Below, piece after piece: positions 47,301 through 57,200 of a stretch of DNA of 64,000 bases. A model generated the notes under the pieces. The model did not search any database. It was not told the origin of the DNA and saw nothing but the letters and a program-made list of their open reading frames with translations. Location: NCBI GenBank assembly GCA_004794655.1, contig SMMW01000605.1:1890001-1954000 (forward strand). Direction: 5' to 3'. A program made the translations under genes and the position numbers. Positions within the stretch are counted from its first letter, which is position 1, and each line of letters starts with the position of its first letter. This DNA comes from Marisa cornuarietis. Taxonomy: Eukaryota > Mollusca > Gastropoda > Architaenioglossa > Ampullariidae.

Positions 47301-48271
47301 CGTGCTGGTTGGACATAATGCAGATGGGTGGAGGCGACTCGTTATACGACAAGATTGACCGCGGGCTGCGAGGTTGTCGCGTGGTGTTGTCGTGCGTCAC
47401 CCCCAAGTACACGATGTCCGCCAACTGCAGGCGGGAGGTGAGCAGTGGTGCCAACAGCAATCCAAAGTCAAGCAGTCAAACAAGCACAAAAACAAACAAA
47501 CAAACAGTAAGGGGCGTTGAATACACTTATAGGTCTGTGAAGTGTAAATCGTTTTCGACAGGATTTAAGTTAAAAGGTGAACTACGTTAACTAAGTATAT
47601 ACACAATTATTTCTAACCGTGTTTTTTTTTGTTTTGTACAAGGATTCTCAGAGACATCAGAGATACAAGCAGATTGTTGTAGATGTGTATTCTCTTTTCT
47701 CTCCATTTTATGTTTCTCTTCAGATACTCTTTTCCTCTCTTCCTGTCAGGTGAGTTTAGCCGATGCACTTCACAAGCCAATCATTCCTGTGTTGCTGGAG
47801 ACTACTTCTTGGCCTCCCCCGGGACCGATGGGACCGATTATGACTCAGCTGTTGTACATAGATTGTACGGTTGACCCCAGCGTCCAGGAGAAGTGGCAAG
47901 GGTCAAAGTTTGACGAGATCGTGACCAAGATAGACCAGCACATCACCCCCTTGACTACCAGCGTGGTACAGTCGCAAGTGAACCCACAGGTCAAAGAACC
48001 CCGTCCTCAAGTTGCAAGTGGCGCGCCAGCGGCCGGAGCGCCGCCACAGTCGTCATCACCAGCACAAATAGCACCACCAGACCTTCAGGGGCTGAAGGGG
48101 AAAGGTGGCAAACAGTCTCAAGACCATTTCGGGGAAAATGATAATAACAATGCTGCGAGAACTCTCTCCGACACATCACTGTCAAGCAAGAATGGACATG
48201 AAGGACACAATGTCTCATACAATCGCGGGACCATGACCAAAGCTACTTCAGGATGCTGTGTGATTTCATAG
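34785..48271 (+). CDS. Helical-repeat / coiled-coil / death domain / TIR-TIR protein with CaaX box
   Basis: Proposed exons: 34785-34817, 35113-35249, 35557-35704, 36499-36632, 36980-37103, 37394-37530, 37891-38038, 38811-38956, 39355-39508, 40115-40313, 41695-41840, 42093-42308, 42757-42980, 43167-43398, 43510-43783, 44576-44835, 45017-45254, 47214-47437, 47750-48271. They total 3,696 nt (1,231 aa plus TAG) and every junction keeps phase. Residues 1-650 are all-helical. The part from [16 protein letters not shown] onward resembles the ARM-like N-terminus of Melted/VEPH1 (inference by eye). A coiled coil (about 650-726), death domain (about 735-815), TIR1 (about 826-975), TIR2 (about 985-1115), a Pro/Ala/Ser-rich tail and a terminal CVIS follow. 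Death and TIR domains are homotypic adaptors in innate immune signalling, and the CaaX box predicts membrane anchoring. The layout recalls SARM1 (ARM, oligomerisation domain, TIR) with a death domain in place of SAM. The acceptor of the fourth exon could be 12 bases later. Confidence 0.88.
35259..35332. repeat. (CA)n microsatellite in intron 2 of the DD-TIR-TIR gene
   Basis: About 37 uninterrupted CA units start nine bases after the donor GT of the exon ending at 35249. Confidence 0.95.
35765..35950 (+). repeat. SINE-like insert flanked by (TA)n
   Basis: A GC-richer block begins CCCCCAGTGGAGCATAGGGC and ends near GGGCTTGGGACCGGCAGG and CAGGCGGAGTT. TATATATATA lies on both sides (about 35759-35770 and 35943-35953). 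The flanks look like a target-site duplication in a TA repeat. I recognise the block as a repeat of molluscan type, but its family is not assigned. Confidence 0.5.
36360..36392. repeat. (TTAA)n microsatellite
   Basis: About seven TTAA units lie in an intron of the DD-TIR-TIR gene. Confidence 0.85.
38375..38605 (+). repeat. Minisatellite, about 27-bp unit, 7-8 copies
   Basis: Units contain ATGAACCATGTGGACAACC followed by TTACATGT. They are diverged, and some are shortened. The array lies in the intron between the exons at 37891 and 38811. It stays open on the - strand as a [12 protein letters not shown] repeat, which is an artefact of periodicity. Confidence 0.8.
43510..43783 (+). CDS. Death-domain exon of the DD-TIR-TIR gene
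   Basis: One 274-nt exon encodes a complete death domain of the UNC5/ankyrin style. Its landmarks are VAKLLNPE, then [51 protein letters not shown] and a final VEN. The conserved Trp in DW, the I-x-x-W element and the LNEW element are all present. The preceding exon (43167-43398) is a heptad-rich coiled coil, so self-association through both segments is likely. Confidence 0.9.
43920..44270 (-). repeat. SINE-like element with (TTG)n flank
   Basis: Read on the - strand, the block has a tRNA-like head (CTAATGATTAGACCAACGGC, then CCGGTTTGATACGC) and a long body with no ORF. A (GTT)n tract lies at 44246-44269. It sits in the intron between the death-domain and TIR1 exons. Confidence 0.4.
44576..45254 (+). 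CDS. First TIR domain (two exons)
   Basis: Exons 44576-44835 and 45017-45254 encode one TIR domain. The opening strand is [13 protein letters not shown] (box 1), then the BB-loop region [30 protein letters not shown], the conserved N-C-N-R-E, and after the intron [20 protein letters not shown]. The split just after the RE residues is the same as in the second TIR, which implies tandem duplication with introns. The helix after the Gly-rich loop has Phe-Glu-Lys, so an acidic residue is available near the site used for NAD hydrolysis in catalytic TIRs. Whether it aligns with the catalytic Glu is not certain. Confidence 0.9.
45835..45965 (+). repeat. Short tandem repeat, about 20-bp unit, 7 copies
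   Basis: Units of the type CCACACAGTTAATATTTCTT alternate with CCACACAGTTACTATTTCT. The array lies in the intron between TIR1 and TIR2. Confidence 0.8.
46818..47050 (+). repeat. tRNA-derived SINE, copy 1
   Basis: The tRNA-like head reads ATGGTTAGAGCGCTGG, followed by the B box CCCTGGTTCCATACCC. The body shares blocks with the copy at 49 kb (AGTCGACCCAG, TAGAGGGTTAG, GGGAGAGGAGATGGCACC, GAAAAGTGTGGCATCTAA, CTCCCCACTA). It lies in the intron before the TIR2 exon and ends in a T tract. Confidence 0.75.
47214..48271 (+). CDS. Second TIR domain, proline-rich tail and CaaX motif (two exons)
   Basis: Exons 47214-47437 and 47750-48271 encode a second [50 protein letters not shown], then [16 protein letters not shown] and WPPPGPMGP. 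The helix residue that is Glu in TIR1 is Asp here (YDKID). The 5' boundary at 47214 rather than 47207 is fixed by phase 1 from the previous exon. After the domain comes a tail of about 110 residues rich in Pro, Ala, Ser, Gln and Asn, then SGCCVIS and TAG. The last four residues are a CaaX box with Ser at X, favouring farnesylation, and the Cys before it could be palmitoylated. Confidence 0.9.
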
Positions 48272-48387
48272 ACAGGAAGGTCGCGTGGACCGTTCAGGAG
48301 GAAATGAAAAAGTGATGTTGGGGTGGGGATCCCGATACAGTCATGTATTACCTGATTGTAATGTTGTAAAAGTTTTCTCGATCTTTG

Positions 48388-48748
48388 TAGCCTGTCTAAA
48401 ATAGTGGTAACAGCTTTCTCTCAACATCTTGTTAGCTTGTCTAAAATAGTGGTAACAGCTTCCTCTCAACATCTTGTTAGCCTGTCTAAAATAGTGGTAA
48501 CAGCTTCCTCTAAACATCTTGTTAGCCTGTCTAAAATAGTGGTAACAGCTTCCTCTCAACATCTTGTTAGCCTGTCTAAAATAGTGGTAACAGCTTCCTC
48601 TCAACATCTTGTTAGCCTGTCTAAAATAGTGATAACAGCTTCCTCTCAACATCTTGTTAGCTTGTCTAAAATAGTGAGCAACAGTCATTATAGTGATAAC
48701 AACTTCCTCTAAACATCTTGTTAGCTTGTCTAAAATAGTGGGCAACAG
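48388..48748. repeat. Minisatellite, 45-bp unit, about 7-8 copies
   Basis: The unit contains TAACAGCTTCCTCTCAACAT and then TTGTTAGCCTGTCTAAAATA. Because 45 is a multiple of three, both strands stay open as 15-residue repeats, so these frames are not genes. The array begins about 120 bases after the stop codon of the DD-TIR-TIR gene and is probably within its 3' UTR. A possible ATTAAA signal follows at 48826-48831. Confidence 0.9.
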
Positions 48749-48987
48749 TCATTCCCCATCAGCAACTTTACCTGTTAGTGTTTCACAAAAGTGCTCCTCT
48801 CTTTTTTCACGAAATTTGCCTTAACATTAAAAACAGCAATAACGACAGAAGTCACCACGAGCCTAACCGAGAATAATAATTACAGAAGCCAAATGGTTCC
48901 TAATCCAAACACAACATAACATTCTAGCTTATCGGGAGAAAGCCTGTGTGCCACCAGAGATTTTTGTAGTCTCCACTGATTATTGGG

Positions 48988-49255
48988 GAAGCGGATGGCC
49001 GAGTGGTTAGAGCGCTGGCGTCCGAACCGAGAGCGAGTTGGTTCAGTTCCCGATAAGCGCAGCAAACTTCCCCCAGTCGACCCAGATGACGGGAATGGGT
49101 ACCTGACTCCATAGAGGGTTGGGGAAGGTAAGGCAGCGAGGGAGAGGAGATTGGCACCACCCTCATGTAAAAGCTGGCCCCGAGAAAAGTGGGGTCTCTA
49201 ACACCTCACTCCCCTACGACCTGAACAGGTTATGGGATGACCTTTACCTTTACCT
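48988..49255 (+). repeat. tRNA-derived SINE, copy 2
   Basis: The head is strongly tRNA-like: A box TGGCCGAGTGGTTAGAGCGC and B box GGTTCAGTTCCC, of the Ser/Leu type. A long body and a 3' TTACCTTTACCTTAC tail follow. The length and tail exclude a real tRNA gene. It is the better-preserved partner of the copy at 46.8 kb. Confidence 0.8.
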
Positions 49256-49313
49256 TACTGATTATTCGGTCTGCTGGTCGCTTTTTCCTGAGTTTGTCAT
49301 CTCCACTCTCAAA

Positions 49314-49520
49314 TCATGTTACACAAAATCTTTTAGCACGAGTGTTTTGTCTTACTCTTGCCAGGCGATATACCCACGAGCGGGACCTCATTAAGAGGAA
49401 TGATTTACTCATGCTTAATTATATTGACAATGGTTTCCTTTAATCACATCTTCACTGCTGAAACAGAAATGACAACACATTTATTTGAGAGATTCTTTAT
49501 AAGACAGTGAAAGGGTCACA
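49314..49520 (-). pseudogene. Duplicated fragment of the TMEM53-like first coding exon
   Basis: The sequence at about 49325-49520 matches 31045-31260, that is, the start of the TMEM53-like gene and its 5' flank, in the same orientation. The start codon at 49412-49410 is kept and opens a 32-residue frame (MSKSFLLMRSRSWVYRL start) that agrees with the parent at 19 of 32 positions. A TGA at 49316-49314 then stops it. The similarity ends there and the hydrolase fold is absent. It is most likely a decayed partial duplication, although a transcribed short peptide cannot be excluded. Confidence 0.75.
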
Positions 49521-49524
49521 ACAT

Positions 49525-50665
49525 CTGACAGAAGATTTCGGCATGTACATATTTCCACTGATGAAGCGCAAAGCTTATCTAGATCTTTATCTAGTTGTAA
49601 ATTAGTGCACAGATCTCATATTTTAATAAACATTTCTCCTGCCTTGACCACAACTTGCAAACAGCGATTTTACATTTGACAGAAGCCTTATTGTAAGATG
49701 CCTAAACATAATTTAGTTTTTGTATTTCAAATTTTCTCTTGACATCATGGCTTTTTTGTTGATGATATTTGTTGATGTATTTTATATAAGGGGTTGAAAA
49801 TATGAGTACAGGGAGGAAAAGCAAGAGAGTGTCAGAGACAGACGCATAGAGACAGAGAAAAACACGGAGGGAACGAGAGAGAGGGAGAGAGCTGGACCCT
49901 TATACACACTTTATCATGTCTTGAATAACTGATATGAAAAGATGGAACCCTCGAATTGTAACACTTTATCATGTCTCGATTAACTAATACGAGAAGGTGG
50001 AACCCTTGTAATGTACACGGTGTTTAAGGTGACTGTTGACTGATTAATATTGTTTACACCAGGCTCTCGTCGTAAAGCGGGACTTTCTCATTTTCTTTTA
50101 TTTCTTGTTAATGCTTGCACTCACCTCGTCTACGGTCATTGTTACCTGTGTCTGCCCCTTGGACGCCGAGTTCTTGGCTTGAGATTGTATCTACCTCTAT
50201 TATAAAGATGACAAAGATCAGTAGAATGCACAGCTTTTGTGTGGAGTAAAATGGGATAGCAGTTAATAAAGAAACAAGAAAACTGCTCGGGCTTAATTAG
50301 GTTGGTAAGCGAGATATTAAAATCTAGCCCCATGAAGCATTAATAACAAATAAACACTTTCTGTCAGATGAATCGTGCGTGCGTGCGTGTGAGTTGCGTG
50401 TATGTGTGCGTGCTCACCTGGTAGCATGTAATTACCAAAGGTGTAAACATGCCAGGATAATTGAATACAAGCAGAGTGAGGGAAAGACATAAAATAAGAA
50501 CAAACGACTGGAATCACAAGAGTCTGTGCTGTGTGCTCCATAACACTGTTCATGTTAGGAGCAGATGACTAGTTGGCTCAGTAATTTACCTTCTTCACCT
50601 TATTGGTAGTAGAACAAGTGTCATGTTTATATATACATACATGCATACATGGTGCACGCTCATAT
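49525..50665. other. Intergenic region, no gene seen
   Basis: AT-rich sequence with a GA-rich stretch (49800-49900). Two related blocks at about 49905-49955 and 49963-50010 share AACACTTTATCATGTCT and GGAACCCT. No splice-flanked or recognisable ORF was found. Confidence 0.45.
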
Positions 50666-50667
50666 CG

Positions 50668-51065
50668 CAAGTCGTTACGTATAATGGTGAGCACCGTTAC
50701 GTATAATGGTGAGCACCGTTACGTATAATGGTGAGCACCGTTACGTATAATAGTGCGCCATGTTACATGTAAATGTGTGCACTGTTACATGTAATAGTCT
50801 GCACCGTTACGTGTAATGATGTGCCCTGTTACAGGTGATAGTGTGTACTGTTATTTGTAATGATGTGCGCTGTTGGGTATAACACAGCACACTGTTCATA
50901 CATTAGTGTGGATTCTAACATAAGTTAGTGTTACATCAGTTTGTATGCGTTATTACGTATGTGTTTTCTGTTACATGTAGTGTGCACTGTTACATGTACT
51001 ACTGCACACTGTTACATGTACTACTGCACACAGTTACATGTACTACTACACACTTACCAATAATA
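50668..51065 (+). repeat. Minisatellite, about 22-bp unit, many diverged copies
   Basis: The first units are nearly perfect (CACCGTTACGTATAATGGTG), and later ones drift to CACTGTTACATGTACTACTG. The period of about 22 bases persists to about 51065. Confidence 0.8.
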
Positions 51066-51885
51066 ATGTACACTGTAACAACAAATAGGTACTGCCGTGT
51101 ACAGTCTGTTGAGGTTATTGCGGTATTTATAAATTATCCTGTTGGCTACACGCACGCCACTTATAAGTAATTAGTATATATTGTAAATAATCATCATGTT
51201 AAGCTGTTACTGAAATACCGTTCTTTTATGTTTACCTACTTCTAATAATCGGTATGAAGCATTACTTAGCTTGGTGACTGTTGCAGTTTTTCACAACACT
51301 GTAGGAGTGAAGTCACCGTTAAACAGACGGTCAGAATTATTTTGTAGAAACTCAGCGGGAGGTTTGTCCGTCTGTGGCCACCAAACTTCCACCAGAAATA
51401 GCCCTGCAGACGTGAAAGTTTGTAGCCATTCCTCCACCATGTCCAGATAAATGTTAGGCCAGAGGCGAAGGTGTCAACATAAAGAGGGTATAAAGTCACT
51501 ATAAACCATAATCGATAATTGGGATTAATAAAGCTAGTCATGTGTCAGTTGCTCAAGCTAAAGGTAACTATGGAAAAACTCCGTCCTGCCCCAGAGTGGG
51601 GCGAGAGGTTGGGTTGGCGAGATAACGAGGTGTGACTGTATTTGCTTTCAGGGAAGGATGAATAAAAAGTAACGAAGAAAACTTAGCGTCCTCTTGACAA
51701 CTTTAAAGATTTGTTTCTAATTTAAGCTCTTATATATATATATATATATTTGTCTGAACCTGCCTGTTATATTATTTGTAGAATGCAGAAGACAAGTTTA
51801 ACTCTTAAAAACCTCGAGTATGTTCCTACTGTTTACTTATCCAGGGCATTATGGAGTAAAGATGATCAACATTCGTTAAATGTTG
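51066..51885. other. Downstream flank of the NERD/NTPase-like gene
   Basis: No gene is seen. A (TA)n run lies at 51731-51750. Because the gene runs on the - strand, its 3' UTR should be here, but I could not settle on a poly(A) signal. Confidence 0.4.
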
Positions 51886-54285
51886 TCAGTTTTGAGCAGG
51901 TTGCTGATCAGGATCACATCTGACTGCTCCACCCTCTGACCCAGTGTTGACTGCTCCACCCTCTGACCCAGTGTTGACTGCTCCATCCTCTGACTCAGTG
52001 TTGACTGCTCCATCCTCTGACTCAGTGTTGACTGCTCCACCGTCTGACCCAGTGTTGAGTTCTCCACCGTCTGAACCAGTGTTGACTGCTCTACCCTCTG
52101 ACTCAGTGTTGACTGCTCTACCCTCTGACCCAGTGTTGACTTCTCCACCGTCTGAACCAGTGTTGACTGCTCTACCCTCTGACTCAGTGTTGACTGCTCT
52201 ACCCTCTGACCCAGTGTTGACTTCTCCACCGTCTGAACCAGTGTTGACTGCTCTACCCTCTGACTCAGTGTTGACTGCTCTACCCTCTGACCCAGTGTTG
52301 ACTTCTCCACCGTCTGAACCAGTGTTGACTGCTCTACCCTCTGACTCAGTGTTGACTGCTCTACCCTCTGACTCAGTGTTGACTGCTCTACCCTCTGACC
52401 CAGTGTTGACTTCTCCACCTTCTGACCCAGTGTTGACTGCTCCACCCTCTACCAAATGCAATCTTTCGGATTCTTCCATCAACAGCTGCAGCTCAATCTC
52501 AAAGGGTCTCAGTTGCGGCCGTTGAACCACCTCGTCTTGTGGAGAATGTCCGCTCGGCTGCAGCCACCTCACCTCTAGAACTAGAACAAGCTGTCCTTGA
52601 CACAGGCTCATGACCTCACGCAGGTGGGCTACCAGCCCGAGCAGTATTCTGCCCTTGTTTACCTTCAGCTCCCCGGCGTAGACGACCAGCGCCATCTCCC
52701 TGCCGAGCACGCGCGGGATGTCGTGCAGCTGATGCATGCTACCCAGCAACTGCTCCTTTACTACCCCATGTGTCTGAAGCGACTGCACCAGTCTGGCTGC
52801 ATCGTCCGCGGTGTCGGTGAAGACGACAACATTATGCAGCACGCGAGACCATCGTCCACTCTTCCGATGCTTGTCATCGTCGTCGTTGCCAGCCTTATCT
52901 TTATCGTCGCCATCAACTGTCCCTGCCCGTTCATCAGAAAGTGGATCGAGTTGACCTAGTTCTTGCAGCACACGTGCCAGCTCCCTGCAGCAGATGCGGC
53001 AGTCGAAGACCCGACTTTGGGGAGAACAGTGCGGCAGATGAAATATTATCACCGGGGTGGGTCCGTCGCACGCAAAGCCGTGGTCTGAACTTGCCTCCAC
53101 GTAGCAGCAGATTTCATCCAGTGTAACTCTGGGGGACGATACTGAGGAAGGGAGGCGTTTGTCTGGTGGAGATAAAAGTGAGTCTGACTCTGAGAGTGAA
53201 ATATTGCTGGCGTCGCCGACAGAAAGGAAAGATGAAGCTGGTTGCGAGGCAGACGTGCCCGTGGTCGACTCGTCCAAGATTCCCTGAAGTCCGTGCCTAA
53301 GAAGGGCCTGGATACTGGTGGGGATGCGGGTGACTTTGCTGAGCCTCACTTCGTTGTAACCATGGATACGTGTGTCCACGGGCAAGGGCCTGAAGGCAGC
53401 GATCCATACCGAGGGAAACATCGTTGTCGCTCGCTCCACAGCGAAGGAGACGAGAGCGATATCGTGGTCAGCGCCATCAAACACCGCCAGCATTGCCCCC
53501 AGTTGCTGCTGCGAGATGTCCACCTCCTCACCTTCCAGCGACGTGCACCAGACACCCCCTGCACCCAGCTTCCTGCCGGTCCACACCAAGACTTTGCTCT
53601 TGAAGGTCTGGAACATGTCCGCTGCCCGGTACGCCTGCCGTAAGCCCGTCAGATGCTCCGGGATGAAGATAGCCACGCATGCGCCGTGCTGCAGCCACTG
53701 CCTCACTTTCAACTGCAGCAGGAGACTGGCCCCAGACCCGGGGACACCAATTATCATCACGTGACTTTGCGGCGTGTTCAGCAACGCTTCTTGTTCCGGT
53801 GTTAGAACTTGCAGCCCATACCGGTGAGAGGTTTCAATGGCAGCGTCCGACAGGGTTCGCACTTCTACCCGGGGTCTTTCCAGAGTCCACACCTCGGGTG
53901 CAGACCATTCACTGGTGTATCTGCGAGGAGAAAAAAAATCATGTTAGATGCTCTCTTGTTCAGGTTTTACAAGCTGCTGACGAAACACGAGGAAACAAAG
54001 TTTCACCTTTCGTTCTTTTTACAGCTTGGCTGTACCTTGCGAACATCTGCATGCAGACACTGATGGGCAGCGGTGACCCGTTGCCAGCCGTTTGGTTCAA
54101 CCACTGCTGCAAGAGATCGTGGGAGGCTTTGTCAGGAAAATGGCGGCGGCCTTGTAACGGCAGGTGGTCGGATGTTATGACTCCCTCCAAGTTGTCTCCA
54201 GATCCAAACATCGAGGCGAGCTTCTGTAAGGATACAACCACTGCATGTTCTGTGTTATGTGCAATAAAAATGCTACCTCTCCCCA

Positions 54286-54359
<74 letters not shown>

Positions 54360-57137
54360 GCACGAACACACACATGCAGATTGAGATTGGTAGATTGGTG
54401 AGTGAGTGAAGTTTGCATGAAACCTTTAGCATCCTGTTCTCCAGTTTCTGGCGCAGTTCTTGCTGGGAGAGGTTGGGAAGGGCGAGCACCCTGACGACCG
54501 AGAGTTGTGGCAGGGGCAGGTCTTGCAGGAGACTCCGCACGGCCTCTTCGTCTTTCCTCAGCTGCTTCAGCGTGTCACGAATTTGTTTCTTCACCGTTCC
54601 CTTGCTCGTGCCCCTCTCCACACAAGTGACCTGCACATTCAGGGATCTGACTACAAACTCGTGCTCCACAGGACATTAACAAATAGAAGGCACATGCTAG
54701 GCGCGCGCGCGCATACATATATATTATTATATACACACACAATACACTCACGTCCTCGGACACACACACATATATATATATAATACACACACGCGCATAT
54801 ATATATACACACACATAATACACAAACGCGCGCGCATATATATATATGTGTATACACAATACACACACGTCCGCGGACACACACATATATATATATACAT
54901 CATACACACACCCGCGCGCATATATATACACACACACATATATATAAACACATATTTAAATATTTATATATATATGTATATATAGAGAGATATTTACACC
55001 AATATCCATACGCGTATATTCTTTCTTTTCTCTATTTGGTCTTTTTCTATTTGACAGAATCTGGACGAAATCCATTCTCCCATTGATGTTGATACTTCCC
55101 CGACATGATATATATCTGTACATATATATACTGGAGCGATGTGATATATATTGGTACATATATAATGGAGCGATGTGATATATATTGGTACATATATAAT
55201 GGAGCGATGTGATATATATTGGTACATATATACTGGAGCGATGTGATATATATTGGTACATATATAATGGAGCGATGTGATATATATTGGTACATATATA
55301 CTGGAGCGATGTGATATATATTGGTACATATATACTGGAGCGATGTGATATATATTGGTACATATATACTGGAGCGATGTGATATATATTGGTACATATA
55401 TAATGGAGCGATGTGATATATCTCGGTACATATATACTGGAGCGATGTGATATATATTGGTACATATATAATGGAGCGATGTGATATATATTGGTACATA
55501 TATACTGGAGCGATGTGATATATATTGGTACATATATACTGGAGCGATGTGATATATATTGGTACATATATACTGGAGCGATGTGATATATATTGGTACA
55601 TATATACTGGAGCGATGTGATATATATTGGTACATATATACTGGAGCGATGTGATATATATCAGTACATATATACTGGAGCGATGTGATATATATCAGTA
55701 CATATATACTGGAGCGATGTGATATATATTGGTACATATATACTGGAGCGATGTGATATATATTGGTACATATATACTGGAGCGATGTGATATATATTGG
55801 TACATATATAATGGAGCGATGTGATATATATTGGTACATATATAATGGAGCGATGTGATATATATCAGTACACATATACTGGAGCGATGTGATATATATT
55901 GGTACATATATACTGGAGCGATGTGATATATATTGGTACATATATACTGGAGCGATGTGATATATATTGGTACATATATACTGGAGCGATGTGATATATA
56001 TTGGTACATATATACTGGAGCGATGTGATATATATCGGTACATATATACTCGAGCGATGTGATATATCTCGGTACATATATACTGGAGCGATGTGATATA
56101 TATTGGTACATATATACTGGAGCGATGTGATATATATTGGTACATATATACTGGAGCGATGTGATATATATCAGTACATATATACTGGAGCGATGTGATA
56201 TATATTGGTACATATATACTGGAGCGATGTGATATATCTCGGTACATATATACTGGAGCGATGTGATTGAAGACTACTGCCAGGCTCACAGTATCAGTGT
56301 CAACTCTACAGTAAAAGCAACAACACACATTAACAATATTGCGTATTGAATACCACAAACTCAAACAGTTTATCGAAGACTGGTCCGTTCTGTCTCGTTT
56401 GACATTGTTGGCCCATGTATTTTACAACTAATACTGGACAACATGTTTACCTGGATGCAGACGACGCCGATGTCCACGCCGAACATGAGGATATCATGAC
56501 TACCTTCTGAAGAAGGACGTGGAAAGACCTGGAAGGGGGCTCTGCGCAGGTAGCACTCTTTGTATTTGTAGTTGCTGATGATGACAGCCAGTCGTGCTCG
56601 GAGCCGGAGGATGGTTTCTAGAGCACAGCAGACCCTTGACAGGGCTTCTTGACCTCGCAAAGCAGGTGTCTGTGGCATACCTAGCAACAGGTATGCTCCT
56701 GCAGGGGCCTGCTCCAATTTCTGTTCATTAAAGTTGGTGGCAGGAACCCTGAGGACCCTTTGCTCGACATTCGGCTGTAGGATCGCCTGGGCGTAGGATT
56801 CCATGTGTCTCAAGGCTTGTGTGTAAATCTCAGCTTGTGGTGGTGAGGACAGTCGTGTCTGTGACACAGACCTTTTGAAAGGTGCTACTGTTGTCAGTTG
56901 AGACTGTGTTTGTTGTTGATGTGTTTTCGGTATAAATTCCTTGGACTCTGCCCTCAGCTTGCTGGTGGTGACGGGGGAGCCAGCAGGGTTTGACCAGGAG
57001 GACGGAGTGTTTTCTGTAAGATTTGTAATCGACGTTTCGTATTCTGGAAAAAGAAGAGTTAGGGTTAAATCTTGAAATCATAAACAGGCTCTCTCTCTCT
57101 TTCTCTCTCTCTCTCGCATTCTCCTACCTCTTCCATC

Positions 57138-57200
<63 letters not shown>

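Noticed and set aside
48341..48745. ORFs on both strands with 15-residue repeats
   Set aside because: They arise from the 45-bp minisatellite, a multiple of three without stops.
48988..49075. Ser/Leu tRNA gene
   Set aside because: A and B boxes are present, but the sequence continues into a SINE body and tail and a second diverged copy occurs at 46.8 kb.
51944..52525. 193-aa + strand ORF with VLTAPPSDP repeats, and another - strand frame with VEQSTLSQR repeats
   Set aside because: Both are alternative frames of the 27-bp coding minisatellite; only the frame joined to the NTPase-like domain continues into conserved sequence.
53242..54401. + strand ORFs of 130-240 aa opposite the NTPase-like exon
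   Set aside because: They are shadows of a long GC-rich coding exon on the - strand, with no domain of their own; one runs into the CA microsatellite.
55125..56268. CRISPR-like appearance of many 34-bp repeats
   Set aside because: Units are directly adjacent with no unique spacers, and the window is eukaryotic.
54956..56364. Several overlapping - strand ORFs up to 456 aa (YICTNIYHIAP-type repeats)
   Set aside because: They are produced by the 34-bp array, whose unit lacks stops in every frame. No splice sites or recognisable domain, and the array is intronic.
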